Of a stretch of 12,168 nt of DNA, positions 1 through 6,153 are shown in pieces. Each line of letters opens with the position of its first letter. Within the stretch, counting starts at the first letter, position 1. Source of the DNA: an uncultured Paracoccaceae bacterium (GTDB lineage Bacteria > Pseudomonadota > Alphaproteobacteria > Rhodobacterales > Rhodobacteraceae); contig CALFYQ010000276.1 of NCBI GenBank assembly GCA_937952085.1, positions 1 through 12,168 of the forward strand, in the 5' to 3' direction. The position numbers and the translations under genes were made by a program. The notes below the pieces were generated by a model. That model did not search any database and had not been told where the DNA came from. It was given only the letters and a program-made list of their open reading frames with translations.

Positions 1-452
1 CCGCCGTCGATCAGCGCCGGGGTGACGGCCGCGAAGGTCATCTGGAAGGCGATGAAGACGTATTCCGGAAGCTCGACGCCATCGGTGAAGGTGGCCGCCG
101 TGGTCTCGGGCGTGACGCCCGCGAGGAACATCTTGCCGAGGCCGCCCCAGAACGGAGAGGTGCCGCCGCCGAAGGCCATCGAGTAGCCGTAGACGACCCA
201 GATCACCATTACGAGCGCGGTGATCACAAGGCACTGCATCAGCACCGAGAGCATGTTCTTCGCGCGAACCAGTCCGCCGTAGAACAGCGCCAGGCCCGGC
301 ACGATCATGAAGAGAACGAGCAGCGAGGAGGTCATCATCCAGGCGACGTCGCCCTTGTCGACGATCGGCCCGTCCTGCGCGAAGGCCGGCGCGGCGAAGG
401 CCGCGAGGCCCAGCGCGGCGCCGAGGGCCGCGCGCTTTGTGAATTCGTTCAT
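1..452 (-). CDS. amtB: Ammonium transporter AmtB, N-terminal part (cut by window edge)
   Basis: Membrane channel for ammonium/ammonia uptake, gated by the P-II protein GlnK. The 150 visible codons begin with a signal peptide (about residues 1-25, ending AFA before QDG). They continue with typical Amt sequence: DVAWMMTSSLLVLFM (35-49), PGLALFYGGLVRAKN (52-66), a hydrophobic segment at 68-92, and FQMTFAAVTPALI (136-148). The family is usually about 400-450 residues, so roughly the C-terminal two thirds lie beyond position 1. The ATG at 452 follows a GGGGAC-type ribosome binding site. It starts 29 bp after the glnK stop on the same strand, the usual glnK-amtB operon order, so it is probably transcribed from the sigma-54 promoter ahead of glnK. 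Identification is secure; only the 3' end is missing. Confidence 0.95.
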   Translation of the reverse strand, partial: MNEFTKRAALGAALGLAAFAAPAFAQDGPIVDKGDVAWMMTSSLLVLFMIVPGLALFYGGLVRAKNMLSVLMQCLVITALVMVIWVVYGYSMAFGGGTSPFWGGLGKMFLAGVTPETTAATFTDGVELPEYVFIAFQMTFAAVTPALIDG

Positions 453-481
453 GTGGTTTCTGTCCCCTGTCGTCAGCCGCG

Positions 482-820
482 TCACAGCGCGTCATCCCCC
501 GTCTCGCCAGTGCGGACGCGCACGGCGGATTCGATGTCCCAGACGAAGATCTTGCCGTCGCCGATCTTCCCCGTCCGGGCGGTCTTCGCGATCGTCTCGA
601 CGATCTTCTCCGCCTCGCCGTCCGGGCATGCGACTTCGAGGCGGATCTTCGGCACGAAGTTCACGACGTATTCCGCGCCGCGATAGATCTCGGTGTGGCC
701 GCTCTGGCGGCCATAGCCCTTCACTTCGGAGACCATGAGGCCCTGAACGCCGATCGCGGTCAGGGCTTCGCGAACCTCCTCCAGCTTGAAGGGTTTCAGA
801 ACTGCTGTGACTAGCTTCAT
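482..820 (-). CDS. glnK: Nitrogen regulatory protein P-II (GlnK)
   Basis: Trimeric cytosolic nitrogen sensor that binds ATP/ADP and 2-oxoglutarate, is uridylylated under nitrogen limitation and plugs AmtB when nitrogen is sufficient. The 112-residue product has the standard P-II length. It has the N-terminal strand MKLVTAVLKPFKLEEVREAL, the T-loop around residues 37-55 with the uridylylation target Tyr51 (RGAEYVVNF), and the B-loop TGKIGDGKIFV near residues 83-93. The frame stays open upstream to 889, but the ATG at 820 gives the conserved P-II N-terminus and is preceded by GAGGGAAGAG. Coupling to amtB 29 bp downstream favours GlnK over GlnB, which usually sits next to glnA. The sigma-54 promoter upstream indicates NtrC-dependent expression under nitrogen limitation (inference). 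Confidence 0.95.
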   Translation of the reverse strand: MKLVTAVLKPFKLEEVREALTAIGVQGLMVSEVKGYGRQSGHTEIYRGAEYVVNFVPKIRLEVACPDGEAEKIVETIAKTARTGKIGDGKIFVWDIESAVRVRTGETGDDAL

Positions 821-872
821 CTCTTCCCTCGTTCGCGCGCGCCCTTCGCCGACGCGCTCCCCGGAAGAGCGA

Positions 873-889
873 TGCAAACAGCGTGCCAA
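873..889 (-). promoter_or_regulatory. Sigma-54 (RpoN) promoter of glnK-amtB
   Basis: Read on the minus strand, the sequence is TTGGCACGCTGTTTGCA: TGGCAC (888-883), five bases, then TTGCA (877-873). This matches the -24/-12 consensus TGGCAC-N5-TTGCW at every position. The -12 GC is at 875-874, so transcription should start near 862, about 42 nt before the glnK ATG at 820. NtrC-activated sigma-54 promoters ahead of glnK-amtB are well known in proteobacteria. Confidence 0.88.
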
Positions 890-938
890 TACACGACCGG
901 TCCGGATCGCTCCCGGGTTTTGAACGATTTTCGCAGGA

Positions 939-970
939 TGGGCGCCAGCACGTTCAGACTTTGGGCGCCA
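939..970 (-). promoter_or_regulatory. Candidate upstream activator repeats of the glnK promoter
   Basis: The nonamer TGGGCGCCA occurs at 939-947 and again at 962-970, 23 bp apart (about two helical turns). The second copy lies in a larger dyad, TTTGG (960-964), GCG, CCAAA (968-972). They sit about 50-85 bp upstream of the -24 element, where an enhancer-binding protein such as NtrC could act. They do not match the textbook NtrC consensus closely, so this is only a candidate. Confidence 0.3.
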
Positions 971-972
971 AA

Positions 973-1002
973 TCGCCCGGAGTCTGTGCGTTTATCGGGC
1001 GA
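973..1002 (-). terminator. Candidate terminator hairpin after the glutamine amidotransferase gene
   Basis: TCGCCCG (973-979) and CGGGCGA (996-1002) form a perfect 7-bp stem around a 16-nt loop, starting 14 bp after the stop codon of the upstream minus-strand gene. On the minus strand the hairpin is followed by TTTGG rather than a long T run, so termination would be weak. The position between two separately regulated genes supports the call. Confidence 0.4.
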
Positions 1003-1016
1003 ACTGGGGTCGATGG

Positions 1017-1745
1017 CTATTTTTTATGCATATCGAGGAAGTCGCCGAACCACCGCGCCGCCCAGTCGCCATGCATGGGCGCGCCGGAGTCGAGCCGCCC
1101 GAGACCGGCCTCGACCAGCGGCTCGGGGAAGACGGCGCCGCGAGCGTCGAAGAGGTCCCTCAGGAACGCCTCGTCGAATTCCGGGTGCGGCTGGATCGAG
1201 ATCGCCTTCGGCCGCTCCGGGTCGCCATAGACGAGGATCGCGTTCTCGCAGAACGGCGAGCCGGCGATGCGCGTGGCTTCCGGCGGCAGCGCGGTCACCT
1301 GGTCCTGGTGCACGGCCGGGATCGTCAGCCGCTCCGGCGCCCCGGCCATCCAGCCGGGCCGCGCCTCGAGCGCATAATCGTGCGGCCCGAGGCCCCAGCC
1401 GCCGGCGAACTTCTCCGCCTTGCCGCCGAGCGCCTGCGCCATGATCTGGTGGCCGAAGCAGACGCCGATCATCGGAACCCCTTCCGCGACGGCGCGGCGA
1501 ATGAAGGCTTCGAGCGGCGGGATGAAGGCGTGGTCCTCATAGACCCCGTGTTTCGAGCCGGAAACGATCCAGCCGTCGGCCTCCTCCGGGCTCTCGGGGA
1601 ACTCGCCCTCGACGACGCGCCAGCCCTTCACGTCATAGTCGCGGCCGGACCGTTCGAGCAGGCGGCGGAAGATCGCGTCGTACTCGCCCCAGCGCGGCGC
1701 CATCTCTTCGGGCAAGAGCCCGGCCTGCAGAACCCCGATGCGCAT
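1017..1745 (-). CDS. Class I glutamine amidotransferase (GATase1) domain protein
   Basis: A stand-alone class I glutamine amidotransferase of 242 residues; the family uses a Cys-His-Glu triad to release ammonia from glutamine or to hydrolyse gamma-glutamyl amides. Visible are the oxyanion region WIVSGSKHGVYED (59-71), the nucleophile elbow GVCFGHQIMAQALGG (94-108) with Cys96, and QPHPEF with His187 and Glu189. There is no ATP-pyrophosphatase domain, so it is not GuaA. It resembles the GMP-synthase-like group (COG0518) of unassigned substrate. The frame stays open to 1859, but the ATG at 1745 has GGAGGG at good spacing; the in-frame ATG at 1757 lies inside a hairpin. It follows the LysR gene on the same strand after about 58 bp and may be co-transcribed. 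Proximity to glnK-amtB suggests, but does not prove, a nitrogen role. Confidence 0.87.
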   Translation of the reverse strand: MRIGVLQAGLLPEEMAPRWGEYDAIFRRLLERSGRDYDVKGWRVVEGEFPESPEEADGWIVSGSKHGVYEDHAFIPPLEAFIRRAVAEGVPMIGVCFGHQIMAQALGGKAEKFAGGWGLGPHDYALEARPGWMAGAPERLTIPAVHQDQVTALPPEATRIAGSPFCENAILVYGDPERPKAISIQPHPEFDEAFLRDLFDARGAVFPEPLVEAGLGRLDSGAPMHGDWAARWFGDFLDMHKK

Positions 1746-1754
1746 CGCGCCCTC

Positions 1755-1772
1755 CATCCGACGGCCCGGATG
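1755..1772 (-). promoter_or_regulatory. Hairpin abutting the ribosome binding site of the amidotransferase gene
   Basis: CATCCG (1755-1760) and CGGATG (1767-1772) form a perfect 6-bp stem with a 6-nt loop. On the minus strand it ends at the first G of the GGAGGG ribosome binding site (1755-1750). It lies in the gap between lysR and the amidotransferase gene. It could modulate translation or act as a weak intercistronic attenuator; function is inferred from position only. Confidence 0.35.
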
Positions 1773-1803
1773 TATGCCGACGCGGAGCCTCGGGAAAGGG
1801 GGC

Positions 1804-2748
1804 TTACTCGTCCAGCCGCACGACGCGCATGCCCTCGCCGGGCGCGCTCTCGCCCGCAAGCTCGTCGCGGAGCCAGGAGAGCAGCGCGGCGAATTCCGGC
1901 CGCGTCTCCATCCCCGCCGGGCAGACGAAGTTGAAATGCGCGCCCGTGTCGATCGCGACGTCGAAGGGCGCTACCAGCCGGCCGGAGCGGAGATCCCCCG
2001 CCGCGAGCGCAAGCCGGCCGAGCGCCACGCCGCCGCCGGCCGCCGCGGCCTCCAGCGTCTGGTCGGCGTTGGAGAAGCGGGTGCCGCGGCGCCAGTCGAT
2101 CTCCACCCCCGCGGCCTTCAGCCAGTCGCCCCAGTTCGGCGGCTTCTGCATCAGCGCGAGGCTGTCGTCATGGATGAGCGGCACGGAGGCGAGATCTCCC
2201 GGCGCCTTCAGCCGCGCCGCCATCGACGGCGCGCAGACCGGCGTCATCAGCTCGTGGATCAGCGTCTCGACATAGCAGCCGGGCTCCTCGCCCTGCCGGG
2301 TGAAACGGATGGCGGCGTCCACCTCGTCCCGGTCGAACTCCATCTTTTTCAGGGAGGCGACGATGCGCACCTCCACGTCCGGCCGCCGCTCGACAAAGCG
2401 ATAGATCCGCGGCGCCAGCCATTTCGCGGTGAAGGCCGGGCCCGCGGTCAGCACGAGGCCGCGGCTTTCCCGGAGCCGGTTCACGTTCCGCACCGCCGCC
2501 TTCAGCGCCTCGAAGCCCTGGCTGACGCCGGGCGCGAGGAGCCGGCCGGCCTCGGTCAGCTCAACCGCGCGGTTGAGCCGCCGGAAGAGCGGCACGCCGA
2601 GATCGGTCTCGAGACTCTTGATCTGGTAGGAGAGCGCCGCGGGCGTGACGTAGAGTTCCTCCGCCGCCTTGGCGAAGGAAAGGTGTCGCGCGGCGGCCTC
2701 GAAAGCCCTGAGCGCGGTGAGAGGCGGCAGTCGCTCAGTTAAGCGCAT
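1804..2748 (-). CDS. LysR-family transcriptional regulator, GcvA-like
   Basis: DNA-binding regulator. The N-terminal winged helix reads RLPPLTALRAFEAAARHLSF followed by AKAAEELYVTPAALSYQIKSLE, which closely resembles E. coli GcvA (RLPPLNALRVFDAAARHLSF as I recall it). The rest is a substrate-binding domain, with hallmarks such as GPAFTAKWLAPR, DVDAAIRF, LIHDD and GGGVALGR. The ATG at 2748 gives an N-terminus of GcvA-like length (314 residues). An in-frame ATG at 2775 would add nine residues but would put the 13-bp palindrome where the ribosome binding site should be. Neither start has a good Shine-Dalgarno sequence. The regulator is divergent from a small gene at 2851 and upstream of the amidotransferase gene, so both are likely targets. 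The effector is unknown; many GcvA-like paralogues in alphaproteobacteria do not control glycine cleavage. Confidence 0.9.
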   Translation of the reverse strand: MRLTERLPPLTALRAFEAAARHLSFAKAAEELYVTPAALSYQIKSLETDLGVPLFRRLNRAVELTEAGRLLAPGVSQGFEALKAAVRNVNRLRESRGLVLTAGPAFTAKWLAPRIYRFVERRPDVEVRIVASLKKMEFDRDEVDAAIRFTRQGEEPGCYVETLIHELMTPVCAPSMAARLKAPGDLASVPLIHDDSLALMQKPPNWGDWLKAAGVEIDWRRGTRFSNADQTLEAAAAGGGVALGRLALAAGDLRSGRLVAPFDVAIDTGAHFNFVCPAGMETRPEFAALLSWLRDELAGESAPGEGMRVVRLDE

Positions 2749-2777
2749 TTGAACTGAACCGGGACGATAACTCATTT

Positions 2778-2790
2778 GTTGCGGCGCAAC
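2778..2790. promoter_or_regulatory. 13-bp palindrome between lysR and the divergent small gene (candidate LysR operator)
   Basis: GTTGCGGCGCAAC is a perfect inverted repeat (GTTGCG, G, CGCAAC) lying 29 bp upstream of the preferred lysR start and 60 bp upstream of the small gene. LysR-type regulators commonly bind interrupted dyads in the gap to a divergent target and autoregulate. A weak -35/-10 pair for the small gene (TTGTTG at 2776, CATATC at 2799, 17-bp spacer) would overlap it. Assignment to this regulator is inference. Confidence 0.5.
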
Positions 2791-2819
2791 GTAAGGCCCA
2801 TATCCCCTTGCATCAAGGA

Positions 2820-2838
2820 CGATCCCGCTCGGGGATCG
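2820..2838 (+). promoter_or_regulatory. Leader hairpin directly before the Shine-Dalgarno sequence of the small gene
   Basis: CGATCCC (2820-2826), loop GCTCG, GGGATCG (2832-2838) form a perfect 7-bp stem-loop. The AAGGAG ribosome binding site begins at 2839, the next base. A shorter dyad CCTTG-CAT-CAAGG (2806-2818) precedes it. Together they make a structured leader that could tune translation or RNA stability. Confidence 0.4.
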
Positions 2839-2850
2839 AAGGAGCCGAAG

Positions 2851-3033
2851 ATGAGCGACACGAACCGCATCGAAAGACCTTACGATTACGATCTTGCGCC
2901 CTATCTCGCCGCCGGCCGCAGGGCCCGCGCGGAAGCGTTCCGCGAAATCGCCCGCCTCGCCGCCCGTGAGGTCCGCAACCTCTTCGTCCGGGAGGAGAAG
3001 ACCTCCCGCCCGAAGGTCGTCGCCGCCGAGTGA
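2851..3033 (+). CDS. Small (60 aa) charged helical protein, divergent from the GcvA-like regulator
   Basis: A 60-residue protein of unproven function. The N-terminal part contains RPYDYDLAPYLAAGRRARAE. An arginine/alanine-rich amphipathic helix follows (AFREIARLAAREVRNLF, about residues 34-50), then a lysine-containing tail. It has no signal peptide or membrane segment. Small helical proteins of this sort, including DUF1127-like and RSP_7527-like families as I recall them, are often found beside GcvA-like LysR genes in alphaproteobacteria; which family this one belongs to I cannot confirm. The frame extends upstream to a TTG at 2776, but the ATG at 2851 has AAGGAG 6 bp upstream and is the likely start. 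A strong hairpin follows the stop codon, so it is probably a monocistronic transcript. Confidence 0.78.
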   Translation: MSDTNRIERPYDYDLAPYLAAGRRARAEAFREIARLAAREVRNLFVREEKTSRPKVVAAE

Positions 3034-3039
3034 CGCCTC

Positions 3040-3075
3040 GCGCCCGGCCTTTCCCTCTCCCTGTAGGCCGGGCGC
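3040..3075 (+). terminator. Terminator hairpin after the small gene
   Basis: GCGCCCGGCC (3040-3049) and GGCCGGGCGC (3066-3075) form a perfect 10-bp GC stem with a 16-nt loop, six bases past the stop codon. TTCCCCTTCC follows. It lies between convergent genes and may stop transcription from both sides. The T tract is interrupted by C, so it is a reasonable but not ideal intrinsic terminator. Confidence 0.6.
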
Positions 3076-3108
3076 TTCCCCTTCCGGGCCGCGCGCCCCT
3101 GACCAGCC

Positions 3109-4524
3109 TCAGATCGATCGCGCCGCCTCGACGAGCCGTCGACCGGCCTCTCCGAGCGCCGCAGGCTCGAACCCCGAAAACCCGAGAATGAAGCCCTCCG
3201 GGCCGCCGGCGCCGAGCCGCGCCTCGGAGAGGAGCAGCGCATCCACATCGGCGCGGCGGCGAATCTCCGGCGCGGCTTCGGGCGGCAGGTCCGGCCCAAG
3301 CCGGGCGATGAGGTGGAGCCCCTGCTGCGGTGCGTCCACGCTCAGCAGCCGCGGCGACGCGGCGGAGAGGCTGGCGACCAGCGCGTCCCGTGCGGCGGCG
3401 TAGCGCACGCGCATCCGGCGCGCATGGGCGGCGAGGCCGCCATCCTCCATCAGGTCCGCCACCGCCGCCTGCATGAAGGCGGGCGGGAACCGATCCAGGC
3501 TCGCCCGCGCCTCGGCCACCGGCGCCACCGCCTCCGGCGGCAGGGCCATGTAGCCGATCCGAAGCCCCGGAAAGAGCGTCTTGGCGAAGGTTCCGAGATA
3601 GATCACCCGCTCCCCCGCGATCCCGGCCAGCGCGGTCAGCGGCGGGCCCGAATAGCGGTATTCGCTGTCGTAGTCGTCTTCGAAGACCCAGGCGCCCGCC
3701 TCCCGCGCGAAATCGAGGAGTCGCACCCGCCGCGCCATGCTCATCTGCGCGCCGGTCGGGAACTGGTGCGAAGGCGTGACATAGACCGCACGCGCCCGCG
3801 GCTCCGCCGCGAGGCCGGCCTCGACGTCGATCCCTTCCGAATCGACGGGCACGGGAACGAGCCGCGCGCCGCCGGCGATGAGTGTCGACTTCGAGGCCCC
3901 ATAGCCCGGCTCCTCCATCCAGACCGGGTCGCCCGGCGAGAGCAGCGCGTCCACGCACAGCCGCAGGCCGTGCTGCGTGCCGCTGACGATCATCACGCAG
4001 TCCGGGTCGCACCGAAGCCCGCGGTTCACGGCGAGAAACTCGGCGATCCGGGCGCGGAGCCGCGCGTCGCCGCGCGGGTCGCCATAGCCGAGCGCCTCCG
4101 CCGTGGCCCCGGCGATCCGCCGCCGCGCCGCCGCGCCAAGCCGGGCGAGAAGCGCCGGCTCCACATGGGTGACACCGAGCGCACAGGGTCGCCGCACCAC
4201 CGATTTCGGGGCGAAGTCGGGCTTTGTCGGGGCGCCGGGGGGCGGCGGCAGCGCGGCGGCGACATAAGTGCCGGCGCCGCGACGCGCCTCGATCAGCCCG
4301 TCGCCGATCAGGTGCTCGAAGGCGGCGACGACCGCGTTCCGCCCGACGCCAAGTTCCTCCGCCAGCGCGCGGCTCGAAGGCAGGCGCAGGCCGGGCCGAA
4401 GCCGCCCGCCAGTGATCGCGTCGCGGAGCCCGGCGCGAACCCGCAGCGCCTGGTTCGGGATCGTCGGGTCGAGCCGGATCGGCAGACCTGCGCCCGCGAG
4501 GGGAGTGGTTGGCGAAATCGGCAT
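3109..4524 (-). CDS. MocR/PdxR-type PLP-dependent transcriptional regulator (GntR wHTH plus aminotransferase domain)
   Basis: A 471-residue chimera. The N-terminal GntR winged helix spans about residues 20-90 (LPSSRALAEELGVGRNAVVAAFEHL, then GAGTYV). A fold-type I aminotransferase-like domain follows, with YGDPRGDARLRARIAEFL (147-164), VSGTQHGL (180-187), PSHQFPTG (251-258), the PLP-contacting FEDDYDSEYRY (281-291) and the Schiff-base lysine Lys315 in GTFAKTLFPGLRIGY. The internal-aldimine lysine is present, so PLP binding is expected. Members of this group sense pyridoxal phosphate or amino compounds bound to it. The ATG at 4524 gives a normal length; the frame stays open to 4716 but would run into the divergent gene. 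The target is probably the split-barrel protein starting 68 bp away on the other strand. The exact effector is unknown. Confidence 0.92.
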   Translation of the reverse strand: MPISPTTPLAGAGLPIRLDPTIPNQALRVRAGLRDAITGGRLRPGLRLPSSRALAEELGVGRNAVVAAFEHLIGDGLIEARRGAGTYVAAALPPPPGAPTKPDFAPKSVVRRPCALGVTHVEPALLARLGAAARRRIAGATAEALGYGDPRGDARLRARIAEFLAVNRGLRCDPDCVMIVSGTQHGLRLCVDALLSPGDPVWMEEPGYGASKSTLIAGGARLVPVPVDSEGIDVEAGLAAEPRARAVYVTPSHQFPTGAQMSMARRVRLLDFAREAGAWVFEDDYDSEYRYSGPPLTALAGIAGERVIYLGTFAKTLFPGLRIGYMALPPEAVAPVAEARASLDRFPPAFMQAAVADLMEDGGLAAHARRMRVRYAAARDALVASLSAASPRLLSVDAPQQGLHLIARLGPDLPPEAAPEIRRRADVDALLLSEARLGAGGPEGFILGFSGFEPAALGEAGRRLVEAARSI

Positions 4525-4526
4525 GG

Positions 4527-4555
4527 AATTGGCCCTTTTCGGAACCAATTGCCCC
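4527..4555. promoter_or_regulatory. Candidate MocR operator repeats in the divergent promoter gap
   Basis: The 68-bp gap contains AATTGG (4527-4532) and CCAATT (4545-4550), a perfect 6-bp inverted repeat with 12 bp between. It also contains ATTGGCCC (4528-4535) and ATTGCCCC (4548-4555), near-identical direct repeats exactly 20 bp apart. Repeats spaced by about two helical turns between a MocR gene and its divergent target are the family's usual operator layout. This is inferred from position and symmetry. Confidence 0.5.
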
Positions 4556-4592
4556 GTGCGACCTCGTCGGCGCAAGCGAGAAGGAGCCCGCC

Positions 4593-5306
4593 ATGACGAA
4601 GCACGCCTATCCGATCGACGCGGTGAACCGCGTGAAGCGCCGCCACGACCGGGGCTTCTATGACCATGAGACGGTCCATGCTCTGCTCGACGCCGCGGCG
4701 CTCGCCCATGTCGCATATGTCATCGAAGGGCGGCCGTTCTGCACCCCGACTCTCTTCTGGCGCGAGGGCTCGACGCTCTTCTGGCATGGCAGCAGCGCCA
4801 GCCGGATGCTGCGGAACCTCTCCAAGGGCGAGCTGGCCTGCCTCACCGTCACGCATTTCGACAGCCTCGTCATGGCGCGCTGCGGCTTCAACCACTCGGC
4901 GGATTACCGCTCCGTCATGGCCTTTGGCGAGGCGCGCCTCGTGGCGGACCCGGAGGAGAAGCGCCGCGCGCTGGTGATGATGGTGGACCGGTTCTTCCCT
5001 GGACGCACCGCCGGGCTCCGCGCCACTACGGCGAAGGAAATCAAGGCGACGGCGGTGATCTCGATGGAGATCGAGCGCGCCTCGGCGAAGATTCGCGCGA
5101 AAGGCGTCGGCGACTACGAGGAAGACTACGCGCTGCCGATCTACGCAGAGCGGCTGCCGGTCCGCACCGTGATCGGCGCGCCGGAGCCCTGCCCGCGGCT
5201 GTTGGAAGGCGTCGCCCGCCCGGCGGACCTTTCCGCCTATCGCGAGGGCCGCCTTCTGGAAGACGCGATCCGCTCCGCCTATGCGGAGGCCTACGCGGAG
5301 CGATGA
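4593..5306 (+). CDS. Pyridoxamine 5'-phosphate oxidase family (FMN-binding split barrel) protein
   Basis: A 237-residue protein of the putative pyridoxamine-phosphate-oxidase group (PF12900-like, NimA-related), which binds a flavin in a split beta-barrel. Visible are HVAYVIEGRPFCTPTLFW (39-56), TLFWHGSSASRML (61-73), the central strand SLVMARCGFNHSADYRSVMAFGEA (91-114) and SAKIRAKGVGDYEEDY (164-179) followed by LPIYAERLPV. The reaction is not assignable from sequence; it is not the classical PdxH, whose length and motifs differ. The ATG at 4593 has AAGGAG at 4581-4586; an in-frame start at 4509 would overlap the divergent regulator and is disfavoured. A divergent MocR regulator suggests PLP- or amine-responsive expression, a pairing seen often in proteobacteria. 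Confidence 0.88.
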   Translation: MTKHAYPIDAVNRVKRRHDRGFYDHETVHALLDAAALAHVAYVIEGRPFCTPTLFWREGSTLFWHGSSASRMLRNLSKGELACLTVTHFDSLVMARCGFNHSADYRSVMAFGEARLVADPEEKRRALVMMVDRFFPGRTAGLRATTAKEIKATAVISMEIERASAKIRAKGVGDYEEDYALPIYAERLPVRTVIGAPEPCPRLLEGVARPADLSAYREGRLLEDAIRSAYAEAYAER

Positions 5307-5318
5307 CGCCGGCCCGCC

Positions 5319-5356
5319 AAAAACGGAAACGGACGGCGGAAGGCGCGCCGCCCGTC
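5319..5356 (-). terminator. Rho-independent terminator of phaB
   Basis: On the minus strand GACGGGCGG (5356-5348), an 8-nt loop and CCGCCGTC (5339-5332) form an eight-pair stem with one bulged G. It is followed by CGTTTCCGTTTTT down to 5319. A GC-rich stem plus a T-rich tail 24 bp after the phaB stop is the classical intrinsic terminator. The convergent split-barrel gene may also end here. Confidence 0.72.
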
Positions 5357-5379
5357 AAAGCCTCGAAGAACGAGTCGCG

Positions 5380-6102
5380 TCAGGCCAGATACTGGCCGCC
5401 ATTCGCCGTCAGCGTGGAGCCGGTGATGAAGCCGGCCTCGTCGGAGGCGAGGAAGGCGACGCAGCGCGCGATCTCTTCCGGCTCGCCCAAACGGCCGACC
5501 GGGATGCCGGCGATGATCGACTCGCGCACCTTCTCCGGCACCGCCATCACCATGTCGGTGGCGATGTAGCCCGGGCAGATCACGTTGACGGTGATGCCCT
5601 TGGCGGCGCCTTCCTGCGCCAGCGCCTTGGTGAAGCCAATGTCGCCGGCCTTGGCGGCGGAGTAGTTCGCCTGGCCCATCTGCCCCTTCTGGCCGTTGAT
5701 CGACGAGATCGAGATGACGCGGCCGAAGCCCCGGTCCCGCATCCCGTTCCAGACCTGATGGGTCATGTTGAAGAGGCCGTTGAGGTTGGTGCCGATCACC
5801 GCGTTCCAGTGATCCGGCGTCATCCGGTGGAACATCGTGTCCCGCGTGATGCCGGCGTTGTTGACCAGCACCTCGACCGGGCCGAGCGCGGCCTCGACGG
5901 CGGCGACGCCGGCCTTGCACGCCTCGTAATCGGCCACAGACCATTTGAAGGTCTGGATGCCTGTCTCCTTGGTGAAGGCGGCGGCCGCCTCGTCGTTGCC
6001 GGCGTAGTTGGCGGCGACCGTGTAGCCTTCCGCCTTAAGCTTGATCGAGATCGCCGCGCCGATGCCGCGCGTGCCGCCCGTGACCAGAGCCACCCGTCCC
6101 AT
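5380..6102 (-). CDS. phaB: Acetoacetyl-CoA reductase PhaB (NADPH-dependent SDR)
   Basis: Reduces acetoacetyl-CoA to (R)-3-hydroxybutyryl-CoA, the PHB monomer precursor, in the cytosol. The 240-residue product is a classical short-chain dehydrogenase: cofactor loop TGGTRGIG (8-15), NNAG (81-84), and the catalytic set Ser134 (ISISS), Tyr147 and Lys151 (YSAAK). It contains PhaB-like stretches such as MTHQVWNGMRDRGFGR and SSINGQKGQMGQANYSAAK, and ends TGSTLTANGGQYLA, which favours PhaB over FabG. The ATG at 6102 follows GGAGGAAG. It lies 102 bp downstream of phaA on the same strand, so a phaAB transcript is likely, with hairpins in the gap. An intrinsic terminator follows. Confidence 0.95.
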   Translation of the reverse strand: MGRVALVTGGTRGIGAAISIKLKAEGYTVAANYAGNDEAAAAFTKETGIQTFKWSVADYEACKAGVAAVEAALGPVEVLVNNAGITRDTMFHRMTPDHWNAVIGTNLNGLFNMTHQVWNGMRDRGFGRVISISSINGQKGQMGQANYSAAKAGDIGFTKALAQEGAAKGITVNVICPGYIATDMVMAVPEKVRESIIAGIPVGRLGEPEEIARCVAFLASDEAGFITGSTLTANGGQYLA

Positions 6103-6153
6103 ATCTTCCTCCGAGTTATATCGTTAGCCGACGCAACCTTGTCGCGTAACTTT

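Noticed and set aside
1738..2742. A 334-codon plus-strand frame antisense to lysR
   Set aside because: No recognisable domain and typical antisense composition; lysR on the minus strand is unambiguous.
2813..4594. A 593-codon minus-strand frame over the MocR gene
   Set aside because: It is a shifted frame of the MocR regulator, with Arg/Ala/Gly-rich sequence and no domain; the real frame has PLP motifs and the Schiff-base lysine.
3313..4596. A 427-codon plus-strand frame antisense to the MocR gene
   Set aside because: Composition is arginine/glycine-rich without motifs; explained by the codon bias of the opposite strand.
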